Source: Cryptomeria japonica
Lineage: Eukaryota > Streptophyta > Pinopsida > Cupressales > Cupressaceae
Assembly (NCBI RefSeq): GCF_030272615.1
Contig: NC_081412.1
Span: forward strand, 670,496,852 to 670,560,851
DNA: 64,000 bases
Direction of reading: 5' to 3'
In this document: positions 21,301 through 34,500 of the stretch, in pieces
How the letters are laid out: each line of letters starts with the position of its first letter
Position numbering within the stretch: the stretch's first letter is position 1
Translations under genes and position numbers: made by a program
The notes under the pieces: generated by a model
What the model was told of the DNA's origin: nothing
Database searches by the model: none
The model's input: only the letters and a program-made list of their open reading frames with translations

Positions 21301-23786
21301 ATTGAAATAATCATTTTGAGAAAAAACTTCACATTCAAACACCTATTACTGCTATTTAAACGTAAGGAATCTATAGATGATGTGAACTAGTGATTTGTGA
21401 AATTTTGTGTGTAGATTATAAATATATTTTTTTGAAACTCTTTGGGATCAATTTGTATCCATTTTTCTATCACCTTCAAAAACTAGTTTTTTTTACAGTA
21501 AACAACATTTTTAAAGAGTGGTACTCATTTGATAAGGGAGAACTTTTTCTCTAAAATAGATATGAATGCTGCATTCAAATATTGGAATTCTTATATATTA
21601 ATAACAGTATTATCTATGGAATTGGGCTTTCAGTTGGGTTTTAGGTCGGGTTTTAAGAAAGGTCAAGCAATTAAAGAGTACATTTCCAGCCACCTGAATA
21701 GAAATATGAATATGGAGAGTGCAGGTTAAATGATTATGGTGGCAGGATGGAGTCTTTTTTTGTATACTATATTTTTATATACTATGATTTGGAGAGACCG
21801 GTCAATAAGTAGATGGTATCGAATCGGATTCGAACCTGGGACTCGGTACCGCTGGATTTCGAACTCGGCTCCATTGGACTCAGGAAAGAGGAAAACTCGA
21901 GAAATTTAGAGATGTTTAAAGATTTAAAACTTGTTTCATGCACCCTTTATTGAATACACCTTAAAGAAACAATAACATCATCAATCTCAGCTCATTTGAT
22001 TACATACACAAGTATATATCAATCACATAAGCATAAACGCAAATTGTAGTTGAAGGAAATAACAAACATAAGTATATAAATATTATCAAATGTATATAAT
22101 ATTACAAAACTCATGGAATAAAAAATCCATGTCATCATATGATGATGATCATCATCAAATGTTCCACACAAATATCAAAGGTAAATACAACTACATGCCT
22201 ATGGCTCAGAAGAGTGCGCACCCTCTCACCCTGGCCCCCTACGAAGGCGTTTAAGGTAGGTCCTGGATGATTCAGTAGCCATAGTCACTCCCCGTGACAC
22301 CATGCCATGCTCACCAACATCAGGAACAACTGTGTCACTCTCAGTATTTCCTGTCTCTACTCGTGCTCTCTATTTTTCCTCTGCCATGGCTACAACCTCA
22401 GCCTCTATATCTACCTAGTCGATCCAATCAGTGTCATCATCACTAAAGACAACTGCAAGAATCTCAGGATTTGTCTGACTCTCATTGGCCCACTCTGCTT
22501 CAAGATCAACTTCATCTAGAATGATAGGAGAGATGTTAACTAATGCATTTTTTCTTGTTCGTAGGCGGAGGTTGTAGTGAACAAAGACGAGATCATTCAT
22601 TTTTTCCACAGATAATCTATTGCGCCTCTTAGAGTGTATGTGCTCAAACATACTCAATTGCGCTCACAACTTGATGCGTTGAATGGTTGGCTCAAGATGC
22701 GAATGGCCAACTTCTGAATATTTGGTGTCGTTGGGCCAAAAAAGCTCCACCAATGATCTGAGTTTGAAATGAGAAAAATGAATAAAATTAGTCTCACTCA
22801 TGAACTCATTTAACAAGTTACAATATACAATAAAACTAAAATTAAGCCTTACAATTTATTTTTACCTGGCATCATAGTGGTCCTACCATCTTTGGAGATA
22901 GGACGAGAGAAGGTCTCCCCTTGTGCATTTGAGAACAACTGTAGCTCTCAAATAACCTCTATTTGAGCAGTACCAGCAAGTCCCATCTTATCCATGATTG
23001 AGTATAGCCCATTAAGGACCTCCACATCAGCCTTGAAAAAAGGGATAAAATAGAATGCCAGATTTAGATAATAGGCTACTGCATGGATGGGCCTATGAAT
23101 CTGATGATGCCATCTCCTATCAATGATCTCCCAAATGGGACCGTACTTTCTCTCATCTCTTCCATAGATGAATTTGATGACCTCCTTCGCCCTATCCATG
23201 CCCTCATATATATAGCCCATTGTGGTCTTTTCTCCATCCACAACTCGCAACAAAACCACCAAGGGCTTAACAAACCGCAAAATTGAAAATATTGTGTAAT
23301 TTAGAAAAATGAGCAAAGAAGAGACTACATATAATAAGTTATAAAACATGAAGTTAAATTGTAGAATTTATAAAAAAATTACCTTCACTATCTCATCACA
23401 AGGGACCCAAAAGTCTCTCTCATAAAAAATGCAGTCTGCCATATCTTTCCCTACAAGGGTGGTAGCATAGGATGAGGAAGACCACTCCTCACGAACAATC
23501 ATACGTCTCAAGGCCGACTTAGACCTAAGCATAGACTGCAATGTGAAGCAGTTTGTGGCAAATCTTGTGATTCCTAGACGAGCTAACTCTTGTTCTGTGT
23601 ATTGTCTCGTAAGAGCCAACACCCATGAATGATTATATACAAATTTGCACACATTTATTGCCCTTTCTACACATCTCTTGACCCATGGGATTTTTCCAAT
23701 ATCCTCCAACATGAGGTCAATACAATGAGCAGCACATGGAGTCCAAACTATAGATGGGTGCCTCTCCATCAATAGTCTACTTGCAG

Positions 23787-23913
23787 CAACATAATTTGTT
23801 GCATTGTAAATTATAATTAATGGAGGTACAAACTACAAGATAGTAATTCATTTGCAAACAAAATTAGTTTGTAATTAAAAGTTTACCCGCAACAACATAA
23901 TTTGTTGCATTGT
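23787..23913 (-). repeat. short duplication inside the hAT gene
   Basis: The 20-bp sequence AATGCAACAAATTATGTTGT/C (minus strand), encoding the NATNYV motif after the second catalytic Asp, occurs twice about 103 bp apart, at 23,890-23,913 and 23,787-23,810. Either the copies flank an intron with exon-edge duplication, or a tandem duplication split the motif. Confidence 0.65.
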
Positions 23914-24489
23914 CGGTCACCACTTGTACCACGTTCTCCTCACCCACCTCATCAATCACCTCCTCTATCTGCTCACATAGGTAGGTGACATTCTTATAAT
24001 GGGCAGAGGCATCAATGGACTTGATGAAAATGGTGCCCCCTGAAATAAAAAAATAAAGCTAGGTCAATGATCATTCAATAAACCATTAGATAAAAAATAA
24101 AAAATTAAAGACTATATGAAACTAAAATTAATCAATCACCGACGGAAGAAACAAGTAAATTAAGGAGAGTTCTATTTCTCCTATCCGTCCAACCATCAGT
24201 CATGATGGTGCAACCTTTAGTGGTCCATATCTGGCATTGTTCATCTAAATCCTTCTTCACATCATCCACCATTTGAGACAAAATGGGTCCCCTCAAATCA
24301 CTCTCAGTAGGGGATTTGAATCCCGCCCCGCATATGGTAAGGGCATCAACCATTTCTTGCCAATAAGGAGACCTGTTGCAAATAAAATAAATGAGATAAG
24401 TTAAGTATAAAAATTCAATGAGATAAGTTAAGTACAAAAATTAAAATAATCAAACATAAAAGTTATAAAACATTCACCTGGCTGCAAAG

Positions 24490-24850
24490 AATGGAATACT
24501 GTTGTAGGTCCAAAACCTGTCACTGCCATTTTAGCAGCATCATTGACCTCCTTGTTCCAACCCATGCTCTCAAGTGACTGTTGGGACCCAGAAGTAGTGC
24601 GAGGCACAAAGAAGGTATCTAGCCTAGATTTACGAATCCTAGGTCCAATGCTAACACTCCCACTACAACTACTAGTGCTAGGAGCATGAAAAGTGGTGGT
24701 GGCACTGCCACTTATAGAAGTAGAAGCGAAAGCACCAACAATAACAAACTAAGTGGGACGATATGAAGGTAAGGAAGAAGGGCATCCAACACAACCTAAT
24801 TGTGTCCCTCTTCCTAAATTTGCCTCTCTCCCAATGGCTACTCGATCCTC
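24490..24850 (-). pseudogene. hAT linker between BED finger and DUF659
   Basis: The minus strand between the zinc finger and DUF659 is Ser/Ala/Gly-rich coding-like text (positions 24,590-24,790 include a run of small residues and 'LDTFFVPRTTSGSQQSLESM'-type text). This is a region that is disordered and variable in hAT transposases. It is interrupted and has no recognised motif. Confidence 0.45.
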
Positions 24851-25106
24851 CTTTTATTTCTTTTTCCTTTCAATTTCCTCAACCATTACATAACATTCAT
24901 GTACGGCCTTAGGGAGTGCTTTTAGACATGGTTCGGCATCATGTCCACGCACACTAGAAATATGGTATTTCAGTCTATATATACCTCCCATGGAATATTG
25001 TTTTGCAAAATGTACATTTTGTTTGCCCCTATCCTTGCCCTGAAAAATCCTCATGATATTTTCAAGTAGGGTCCTTTCCAATGGGGGGTCTAGAAGCTGA
25101 AGTAGA

Positions 25107-25111
25107 CATTG
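25107..25111. other. target-site duplication CATTG, left copy
   Basis: CATTG at 25,107-25,111 directly precedes TGTTGGTAAAC and is repeated at 35,606-35,610 directly after ...GGGCAACA. A perfect 5-bp duplication is the mark of LTR-retrotransposon integration. Confidence 0.85.
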
Positions 25112-28100
25112 TGTTGGTAAACAAATTCGTCACTACAGTCATTTACCTGAAACCAACCCTGTTTGCCCGATGAGTAGTGACAAACATTCCAACAGTTGGA
25201 GAGATCGTTCAGTGAAACACGATTTTCCTTTGCGTTTGAGAGGGCCAGCTCCCTCGTATGATAGGGGTATTTAGGATTTTGAGTACTTTTAACTTGAAAG
25301 TACATAAAGGAGAAAACATAAAACTAAAGAGGAATAAAGATAGAAACCCCAACAAAAGACATACAACCATCAATTGAGATTTCCCAACATTAGCAACAAG
25401 TTACAAGGGGAGTTTATAAGGTAATATGCTTAGCCATGAGATGACGATAAAGAAGAATGACAAATCTCAACATATGGAGAGATAAGACACTTCAACACAT
25501 TCAAACTGAGATACCAAAGGTTTCTTGTGCATCATCACATCAATTGCATAGATCACATATGCATAAAAAGACTACCAATTTGACATACAAGAAATCGGCA
25601 ATGATAACACATGAATATATTTAGAACATACGAACTAAGATGTATTCTTCATTATCCTTTTTGAAATATACAAGTCCAAAATCCTTTCTCTACATGGTGC
25701 AAATCAAAATATCATTACAAGTTTCTCCTGGAATTCCAGCAGAGTTTTGCCCTCCGTCAAAAGTTCCCCTGAACAATACAAATAGCCTTGTATTTATAGG
25801 CTTCCCAAAATAACCACCTTCATAACTAACTTTAATCCTGGATTAATAACTAACTCTTTTCTGCATAAATTTCAAAGAGTTAATAACTTACACACTTATG
25901 CGTAGAAAAAGTCAACTTCCTAACCTTTAGTTATAATGAGTGACACAAGTCAATTTTTACAAAAATAATACCAAACCCATTACATTGAAGAAATAATTCG
26001 TTTGTTTATTTTATCGAGGTGGCCTCCATCTTCATTTGCTTCATTTGCACTTGTAATTATCCCAAAGTACCAACAATTGCAGTATACTAACACATTAATG
26101 TTTTGACCATTGACTTATAAGAAATACTTTCGCACTAATATATTGGCCTCATGAACATGCTCTCAAATTGCATCTATATTTTTCAATCATTCTTTAATTT
26201 CATAACACATCTTTTCATAACGGGAAGGCTCGCATGATGGCTTGATTGATTCTTTGCATTCATACATTGTGGATTCCATCAACCTTCAAGAAAACTTGTT
26301 GATAATTCCATAAGCTATCCCAACATTCTTTCATAGTTGTTGCCATAATATTTTGGATCAACTATCTCACAGCTTGTTAATGTATTATCTAACACCTCAC
26401 AGACCTACATGAGATCACATTCCTTTGTAACATTCCCTCAAACACATACAACTGCTTCCTCATTTGTATATATGTCAATTATGCTGAGTAAAGAACTTGA
26501 AATTGCAACATAGAGCCGACATCCTCCATCTTTTGATAAATTCCCATACTCTATTCTAGAACTTCTATTGTCTATGATGTGATCTATCTCCTATACTAAA
26601 GCATGTCCCATTTTATAGCCTTCAATCTAAATACACCACTGTATCTTTGTAAAGCCTCCATATTTCATCAATCTGCTTACTATTTGAATCTCACCACACC
26701 TGTCTACTTTCGGCTTATATTCATGAATGATCTACAAGCACACCGAGAAGACACGTCGACACAAAAACCACAGGTTTAACTTGCATCCTAATAATATGGT
26801 TTAGAGCATCCTCTAGATATCCACTGTGGGTAGAAAGGTGAACTGCAATCCATGCAAACAAAGATTACACTGTTAGAATGCGTCAAGAGTGATTCATTAA
26901 TTCAAACATTTTTGAGATCTTCCTTGTGAAATTCATTTTTTTGTATAGACTGTAATCATTACATTCCCTTTGAGGTTTCTATTGAGCAGTTCATGAGCAT
27001 TGCTGATGCTTCTACAGTTAGCATACACTTCCACGAGGACCATTGCAACTACAAAACCCACCTAACAACTGCATTTGCTTGGAAATTCCAAAACATTTTC
27101 AATAGATCAATTTTATACACAGGCTGCAATAATACATCCATGAGATGACATCTCTTTTGAGGCATCCAATCAAACAATTTGCTACCTCTATTGTGCGTCT
27201 TAGTCAACCTTCAACTCGCACTTCATATAGGCAAATAGTCAAACATTTTGTGTGCTACCTCTGCTTCCACATTTGCATTCAGTGGGATGACATGTATGAG
27301 GCATTTAGTTAAACAGTTTGCATACCATGTAAGAAACTTCACCAGTTTGCATGCTATGTCTATGCTTCCACCGTTGTGTACATCTGCCACAACTGTGGCA
27401 TTCTTTTGGAGCATTCTGCTAGCTAGTTCACATGTATTGTTTGTGCTCTCCCTATGCCCACAGTCTACATTTTGTGGATATCCAACAATCATCACATTTC
27501 ATGAGACCACAGTTCTTTGAGGAATTTTGTCAAACTATTCACGTGCATTGTCTGTGCATTCCACATTTCCCATGATTTGTAGTAGCATTTAAAAAAATGA
27601 TATCAAAGACCAGCTCTACTGGAAACAACGTTTAGTTCACATACCTTGTCACATTATCATGCCTTGAAACCACGTAACTGTGAGGGATGATGCCAAATAG
27701 TGTATGTGCACTGCTGATAATCTCTGTATTCTTTGAGGAACTTATGCTAAGCAATTAACATGCATTGTCAAACGCAATTTCCTATGCTTTCTCGGTGCAT
27801 TCTTATCTACCACGATATTCTGCTAAATAGTTCACATGCCACGTCAAGGCTCCCATGATTTGCATTTGACGTGTTCCATATCTGCTTGAGGCGGTCTTCC
27901 AAACAGTTAAACACCTATGAGCGGCACTAATCCAAACACTTTGAGAGCTTCCTCGCAAACTCCATTCCATGCATATCATGTATTCATCGCATTCCATGAG
28001 ACCACGTTTCTTTGAGGAATTCTGTCAAATGGCTCACACGCATTTTCTGTGCATCCATAACCTACAACATACATGATATTCTTGTTAAGTGTCTCATGAA

Positions 28101-29135
28101 TATTGTCTATTCTTCCTCATTGTGCAACATTCAAACATGTTACGTATATTGGCTATCAGAGTAGTCACGACTACAACATCTAACGTGATTCCCTCTCTTC
28201 TTCAATGCTTTGATGAATGCTCATAACTTGCTCTTTGAATCCTTCTTTTATTTATTGTTTTTCTTTGAAATCTTTCCTTTCTTTGATAAAATCAATAAGA
28301 GGTTAAGAATGCTCAAAAATTGAGCATTTCTAACCTTCTTGACAAAGTGGGGCCCGAAAGGTTAAGAAATGGGGTTAGAAATGCTCAAATTTTGAGCATT
28401 CTTAACCTTTTGGGGATAGGTTAGAAATATGGGTTAGAAATGCTCAAAAAGTGAGCATTTCTAACCTTTTTTGGCAAAGGTTAAAAAAAAAGAGGTTAAG
28501 AATGCTAAAAAACTGAGCATTTCTAACCTTGAGCTTCATGAACTATCCTTTAGACCTTAGAAACCATTGATCACAGCAAGGAAACAAGGAAGAGTGCAAC
28601 TGATGCTTTTGAACAAATTTTTAAGCACAAAAGATCAGAAATATTAAAATAATTTAAAATATTAAATTATTATTTGAGAAATAATTTAAATATTTCAAAT
28701 ATATTGCTTTGGCCAGAGAAAAATGGCATAACTTTCAAATGGTAGAGTTAGGTTCTGAAATTTGAAACACGTATCAATGAAATGGAAAAAGGTCGACATG
28801 ATTATTTACACCTCATGATGAAGCTTGGGGTGAGATATTTAATCATTTTGGGGGCAACAGACACAAAAAATGGAAAGTTTAAAATATAGCAAAGTATGAA
28901 CTGGGCTCAAGTGAAAGTTGGCCACACGACATAAAATGATGTTTAGATCCTGACTGTCATGCGATTTCCCTCAATTTATGGTAATTCTCAAAAACTCTTC
29001 CATTTTCAGGTTTTGGCTAGCAATGATCTTGGACAACATACTCATTACCTACGCATAAACACTCATTAGTCCTTCTTCCAACCTTAGGAACAATTTGAAA
29101 TTCAAATAATAAGTACACCAAATATGAGGGCAACA
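25112..29135 (-). repeat. 3' LTR (4,024 bp) of the giant-LTR element
   Basis: Direct repeat of 31,581-35,605. It contains a minus-strand TATA box (CCTATAAATACAAGG, about 25,788-25,800), so the U3 is about 3.3 kb and R/U5 about 0.7 kb. A four-hairpin array lies at 28,301-28,529. Open frames on either strand, such as those at 27,223-27,520, are not conserved and are chance readings. Divergence from the other LTR is uneven: about 19 differences in the first 200 bp but one in the next ~285 bp. Confidence 0.9.
28301..28529. repeat. four-hairpin array, copy in 3' LTR
   Basis: Four inverted repeats of the form GGTTAGAAATGCTCA-loop-TGAGCATTTCTAACC lie at about 28,301-28,336, 28,373-28,408, 28,432-28,466 and 28,493-28,529. 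Stems are about 15 bp and loops 4-7 nt. Arms are interchangeable between hairpins (GGTTAAGAATGCT variants), so long-range pairing is also possible. The same array recurs at 34,768-34,997. Confidence 0.9.
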
Positions 29136-29361
29136 GCTGGCTCTGACTGGGGACAAGGACTACAAAGGACGCAGGGTGAACTCAAAAGCTTTGGTTTGTA
29201 GGCTAGTGCACTATGTATTGGGCAACAGAGTCACAGAGGAAACAACATAGGGAATAGCTAGAGAAACCAGACATAAACCAAAAATGGGATGAACACAACA
29301 AAACTTCTAACTAAAGTATGTACATGGTAGGAAAATCCCACCTAAACGCTCTCCATGATTA
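29136..29361 (-). other. internal 3' untranslated stretch of the giant-LTR element
   Basis: Between the end of the ORF and the 3' LTR lie about 225 bp of non-coding DNA. No clear polypurine tract is seen next to the LTR at 29,136, which is unusual and may mean decay. Confidence 0.5.
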
Positions 29362-31440
29362 TCATATAAAACCATTCACGAGTTGAGAGAAATAGGCACC
29401 TTTATGGAATAGTGGAGTGCATCCATGTGATAATTGTGAGCTTAGCAGGCTGGAAAAATCAACATGTAGAAGATGAGAAATATCTTTGAGAAATGAACCA
29501 AGCAACCATATCTCATTATAAATCTGCGAGCTCTCTTGAAAGATTTGGGTACCATTTTGAACATTATTGGCAATTTGTTGAATATTCCCAAGTATACCTA
29601 TATCCTCTATCTGAAGATCCCTCTGATAGTCTGGTTTGGAAGAAATCAAGCCTCGAATTGAAAAACCTTCATATAATCTGTGATGTGAAGAAACTTGAGT
29701 AGATGCAACCATTGAATCAGGTTCATGACTATCAGCTTGAAAATCACCTGTAGAAATACACTCATCTGAAAACAAAGGATTGAGGTACACATTTTCATCA
29801 TAGGAGAAGTCATCATTTGAAGCCTTCAAACACCAATCTGGAATACAATTTTTATGAGAATTAACTTCATGGGATTCCTTCATTAGACCATCCATTACCT
29901 CACTTATCCTTGCAATCTTGGTACAATTCCCAAAACTATCCTCTTTGATAGGGGATTCCTCTTGATTTAAAGATTCAAAAGGAGGATTGATTTGAACCTT
30001 GGAAACTTCATAAGGCATAGATTGCAATTCTATCGAGATAGGTACATTTGTTGACATTCCTAAATGGATTTCATTTTCAACTTGCTCACGGACATCTGTA
30101 TTACTTTTTGTGTTCTCTTGTCCCAATGATTCCTCTTGATCACACTCTTCATGGAATTTGAAAATTTCATAGTCAGGTGGCATGTATGATAAAGAGTGAA
30201 TGCTTAATGGTTCATCTTCTTTCACTTGAGGCTAATCTAGAAATTCATTAAAAGTGTCCATTTTTGAAGATAACAAATATGTCTGCAAACTTTTACCTAT
30301 GGTTGCTTCTTCATTGGTCATATCTGTACAAGGTTGTCCACTAGATATCATAACTTTGATTTCCTCGTAAAAGTTTTCAACTTCCACTGTTAGTGATGGA
30401 TGAATGAGAATATCCTCTCCACATAGAAAGTCATTATCAGAAGAATTGAGACACCAAGTTGGAATGAAGACTTTAGGAGATTCATCTTGGGATTCTCTTT
30501 CTTCGTCATCTTCTTGAAGCTTGGGCTGTATGGAAGTCTTGAAATCATTTATTCCTTCTTCAAGATTTTTGTTTTCAGGTTCATGGAAGACTTTGTCCTT
30601 GCTATGGTGATCTTCATAATTCTCATGGCATACAAGAACACAATCTTATTTTTCTTCTTTGCATACATTATCTTGATCTTTCTTTTGACATGTATCCTTA
30701 CAAGTAGACGTGACTTCATCTTCTTCTTCATATACACATTTTAATGAGTTGCTTTCATTACTTTTCTCTTGGGAATTTATATTAGTGAGAAAATGATTAT
30801 CATTCTCATCTTTTTGTTCAATCTTTTGCAGCTTTTGTAGCTTTTGAAGCAACAAAGGGTGCACCTTATTAGGATCCAGATGTATGTCTCTATAGAAGTT
30901 TTTCAAAAACTCGATCTATTTTGAATCATTGACAATCTAATTTTGTGGAGAAATAGGTAGAAGATAATGAGCATCGACATTATTATCCATTATTGACTCA
31001 AGAATAGAGTCACGAGCAAAAATTTTGTTCTCTCTTCCATCTTTTTTGTCAATCTTTTGCAGAGTTTGAAGTAGAGAAGGATTAATTTTATGAAGATCAA
31101 GTTTCTTTCCACTATTGACTCTCTTCAAGCAGTCGACTTGTTCAGGTTCATCATGACTTTGATTTAGTTGAACAATTTGTACAGGAGAAATGTCACTTTT
31201 GTCTTCATCTTTCTTGATTGTTAACTTGGGTATATGATTGCAAGTGAGAAAACCAATCTCCTTTCCATCTTTTTCTTCAATGTCTTGCAACACTTGACAT
31301 AAGGAGGGATGAATCTTATCAGGAGTAAACTGCATGCCACCATAAAATTTCTTCAAGAAGTCAACTTATATGGGCTCATGAGGAACTGGCTTCTTTGGAT
31401 ATATATAATCTTCATCATCACTATCACTGTCACTTTCCAT
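29362..31440 (-). pseudogene. repeat-built acidic ORF of the giant-LTR element, function unknown
   Basis: One minus-strand frame runs from ATG at 31,440 (MESDSDSDDEDYIYPKK) to a stop at 29,362, about 693 codons. It has only nonsense interruptions (near 31,368, 30,934, 30,914, 30,646 and 30,232) and no frameshift. It has at least three copies of a module like FLKKFYGGMQFTPDKIHPSL / LQTLQKIDKKDGRENKI / FLKNFYRDIHLDPNKVHPLL and two of P-[TD]-WCL-x2-S-x2-DF (IPTWCLNSSDNDF, IPDWCLKASNDDF). The protein would be acidic and soluble, with no membrane segment or signal peptide seen. I recognise no family. It starts 115 nt after the primer-binding site, where gag would normally be, so it was the element's own gene rather than host DNA. 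Confidence 0.65.
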
Positions 31441-31554
31441 CTTTCCTTGGTACCAAACCATTATTCTAAATTCAATATTTCAGACAGAGTCACCAACCTT
31501 CATTCTAAAGAAGGTACCTTACAATTTTTGAGGAACAAAGCACATTGGTATGTC

Positions 31555-31574
31555 GCTCCCCAGTAGAGTCACCA
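31555..31574 (-). promoter_or_regulatory. primer-binding site of the giant-LTR element
   Basis: The minus strand reads TGGTGACTCTACTGGGGAGC six bases after the LTR end. It resembles the TGGCGACTCxGCTGGGGA-type sites of plant gypsy elements, which points to a gypsy-related partner. I cannot assign the tRNA from memory with confidence. Confidence 0.65.
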
Positions 31575-31580
31575 AAAATC

Positions 31581-34500
31581 TGTTGGTAAACAGATTCGTC
31601 ACTACGGTCATTTACCTGAAACAGACCCTGTTTGCCTAGTGAGCAGTGACAAATGTTCCAACAGTTGGAGAGATTGTTCAGTGAAACACAATCTTCCTCT
31701 ACGTTTGAGAAGGGCAGCTCCCTCGTATGATAGGGGTATTTAGGATTTTGTGTACTTTTAACCTGAAAGTACATAAAGGAGAAAACATAAAACTAAAGAG
31801 GAATAAAGATAGAAACCCCAACAAAAGACATACAACCATCAATTGAGATTTCCCAACATTAGCAACAAGTTACAAGGGGATTTTATAAGGTAATATGCTT
31901 AGCCATGAGATGACGATAAAGAAGAATGACAAATCTCAACATATGGAGAGATAAGACACTTCAACACATTCAAACTGAGATACCAAAGGTTTCTTGTGCA
32001 TCATCACATCAATTGCATAGATCACATATGCATAAAAAGACTACCAATTTGACATATGAGAAATCGACAATGATAACACATGAATATATTTAGAACACAC
32101 AAACTACGATGTATCCTTCATTATCCTTTTGGAAATATACAAGTCCAAAATCCTTTCTAGACATGGTGCAAATCAAAATGTCATTACAAGTTTCTCCTAG
32201 AATTCCAGTAGAGTTTTCCCCTCCGTCAAAAGTTCCCCTGAACAATACAAATAGCCTTGTATTTATAGGCTTCCCAGAATAACCACCTTCGTAACTAACT
32301 TTAATCCTGGGTTAATAACTAACTCTTTTCTACGTAAATTTCAAAGAGTTAATAACTTACACACTTATGCACAGAAAAAGTCAACTTCCTAACCTTTAGT
32401 TACAATGAGTGACACAAGTCAATTTTTACAAAAAAAATACCAAACCCATTACATTGAAGAAATAATTCGTTTCTTGATTTTATCGAGGTGGCCTCCATCT
32501 TCATTTGCTTCATTTGCACTTGTAATAATCCCAAAGTACCAACAATTTCAGTATACTAACACATTAATGTTTTGACCATTGACTTATAAGAAATACTTTC
32601 CCACTAATATATTGGCCTCATGAACATGCTCTCAAATTGCATCTATATTTTGTCAATCATTCTTTAATTTCATAACACATCTTTTCATAATAGGAAGGCT
32701 CACATGATGGCTTGATTGATTCTTTGCATTCATACGTTGTGGATTCCATCAACCTTCAAGAAAACTTGTTGATAATTCCATAAGCTATCCCAACATTCTT
32801 TCATAGTTGTCGCCATAATATTTTGGATCAGCTATCTCACAGCTTGTTAAAGTATTATCTAAAACCTCACGGACCTACATGAGATCACATTCCTTTGTAA
32901 CATTCCCTCAAACACATACAACTGCTTCCTCATTTGTATATATGTCAATTATGCCGAGTAAAGAACTTGAAATAGCAACATAGAGCCAACATTCTCCATC
33001 TTTTGATAAATTCTCATACTCTATTCTATAACTTCTATTGTCTGTGATGTGATCTATCTCCTATACTAAAGCATGCCCCATTTTATAGCCTTCAATCTAA
33101 ATACACCACAGTATCTATCTAAAGCCTCCATATTTCATCAATCTGCTTACTATTTGAATCTCACCACACCTATCTACTTTTGGCTTATATTCATGAATGA
33201 TCTGCAAGCACACCGAGAAGACACATCGACACAATGACCACAGGTTTAACTTGCATCCTAATAATATGGTTTAGAGCATCCTCTAGATATCCACTGCGGG
33301 TAGAAAGGTGAACTTCAATCCATGCAATCAAAGATTACACTGTTAGAATGCGTCAAGAGTGATTCATTAATTCAAACATTTTTGAGATCTTCCTTGTGAA
33401 ATTCATTTTTTTGTATAGACCATAATCATTAAATTCCCTTTGAGGTTTCTATTAAGCAGTCCATGAGCATTGTTGATGCTTCTATAGTTAGCATACACTT
33501 CCACGAGGGCCATTGCAACTACAAAACCCACCTAACAACTACATTTTCTTGGAAATTCCAAAACATTTTCAATAGATCAATTTTATACACAGGCTACAAT
33601 AATACATCCATGAGATGACATCTCTTTTGAGGCATCCAATCAAACAATTTGCTGCCTCTATTGTGCTTCTCAGTCAGCTTTCAACTCGCACTTCATATAG
33701 GCAAATAGTCAAACATTTTGTGTGCTACCTCTGCTTCCACATTTGCATTCAGTGGGATGACATGTCTGAGGCATTTAGTTAAACAATTTGCATACCATGT
33801 AAGAAACTTCACCAATTTGCATGCTATGTCTATGCTTCCACCATTGCGTACATTTGCCACAACCGTGCCATTCTTTTGGAGCATTCTGCCAGCCAGTTCA
33901 CGTGTATTGTCTGTGCTCTCCCTATGCTCACAGTCTGCATTTTGTGGATATCCAGCAATCATCACATTTCATGAGACCACATTTCTTTGAGGAATTCTAT
34001 CAAACTATTCACGTGCATTGTCTGTGCATTCCACATTTCCCATGATTTGCAGTAGCATTTAAAAAAATGATATCAAAGACCAGCTCTGCTAGAAACAACA
34101 TTTAGTTCAGACACCTTGTCACATTATCATGCCTTGAAACCACGTAACTGAGGGATGACGCCAAATAGTGTATGTGCATTACTAATAATCTCGGTATTCT
34201 TTGACGAACTTATGCCAAACAGTTAACATGCATTATCAAATGCAATTTCCTATGCTTTCCCAGTGCATTCTTATCTGCCACGATATTTTGTCAAACAGTT
34301 CACATGCCACGTCAAGGCTCCCATGATTTGCATTTGACGTGTTCCATATTTCTTTGAGGTGGTCTTCCAAACAGTTAAATACTTGTGAGTGGCATTAATC
34401 CAAACACTTTGAGAGCTTCCTTGCAAACTCCATTCCATGCATATCATGTATTCATCGCATTCCATGAGACCACGTTTCTTTGAGGAATTCTGTCAAATGG

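Larger units (their letters stand above)
22226..25081 (-). pseudogene. hAT-family transposase (BED, DUF659, hATC) pseudogene
   Basis: A cut-and-paste transposase. In order on the minus strand there is a BED-type zinc finger relic (about 25,020-24,880; the GGIYRLKYH...GHDAEPC half is clear, but the first cysteine pair is not). Next is MTDGWTDRRNRTLLN (about 24,200, first catalytic Asp), then, after an intron at about 24,041-24,138, FIKSIDASAHYKNVTYLCEQ and VVTDNATNYVVAG (second Asp). PCAAHCIDLMLEDIGK follows (about 23,720), then the dimerisation region WWSFFG...ILSQPFNASSCERN and FEHIHSKRRNRLSVEKMNDL (about 22,740-22,580). A one-base deletion breaks RNWSMF near 22,650 and a TAG lies near 22,415. 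Introns and lesions are mixed, so exon limits are approximate. Confidence 0.8.

Noticed and set aside
27223-27520. 90-residue ORFs on both strands, also at 33,693-33,990
   Set aside because: They repeat only because they lie in the two LTR copies; no domain, and both strands are open equally.
28301-28529. Array of short repeats as a possible CRISPR-like locus
   Set aside because: Repeats are inverted within each unit, spacers are not unique insert-like sequences, the array lies in an LTR duplicated 6.5 kb away, and the DNA is plant nuclear.
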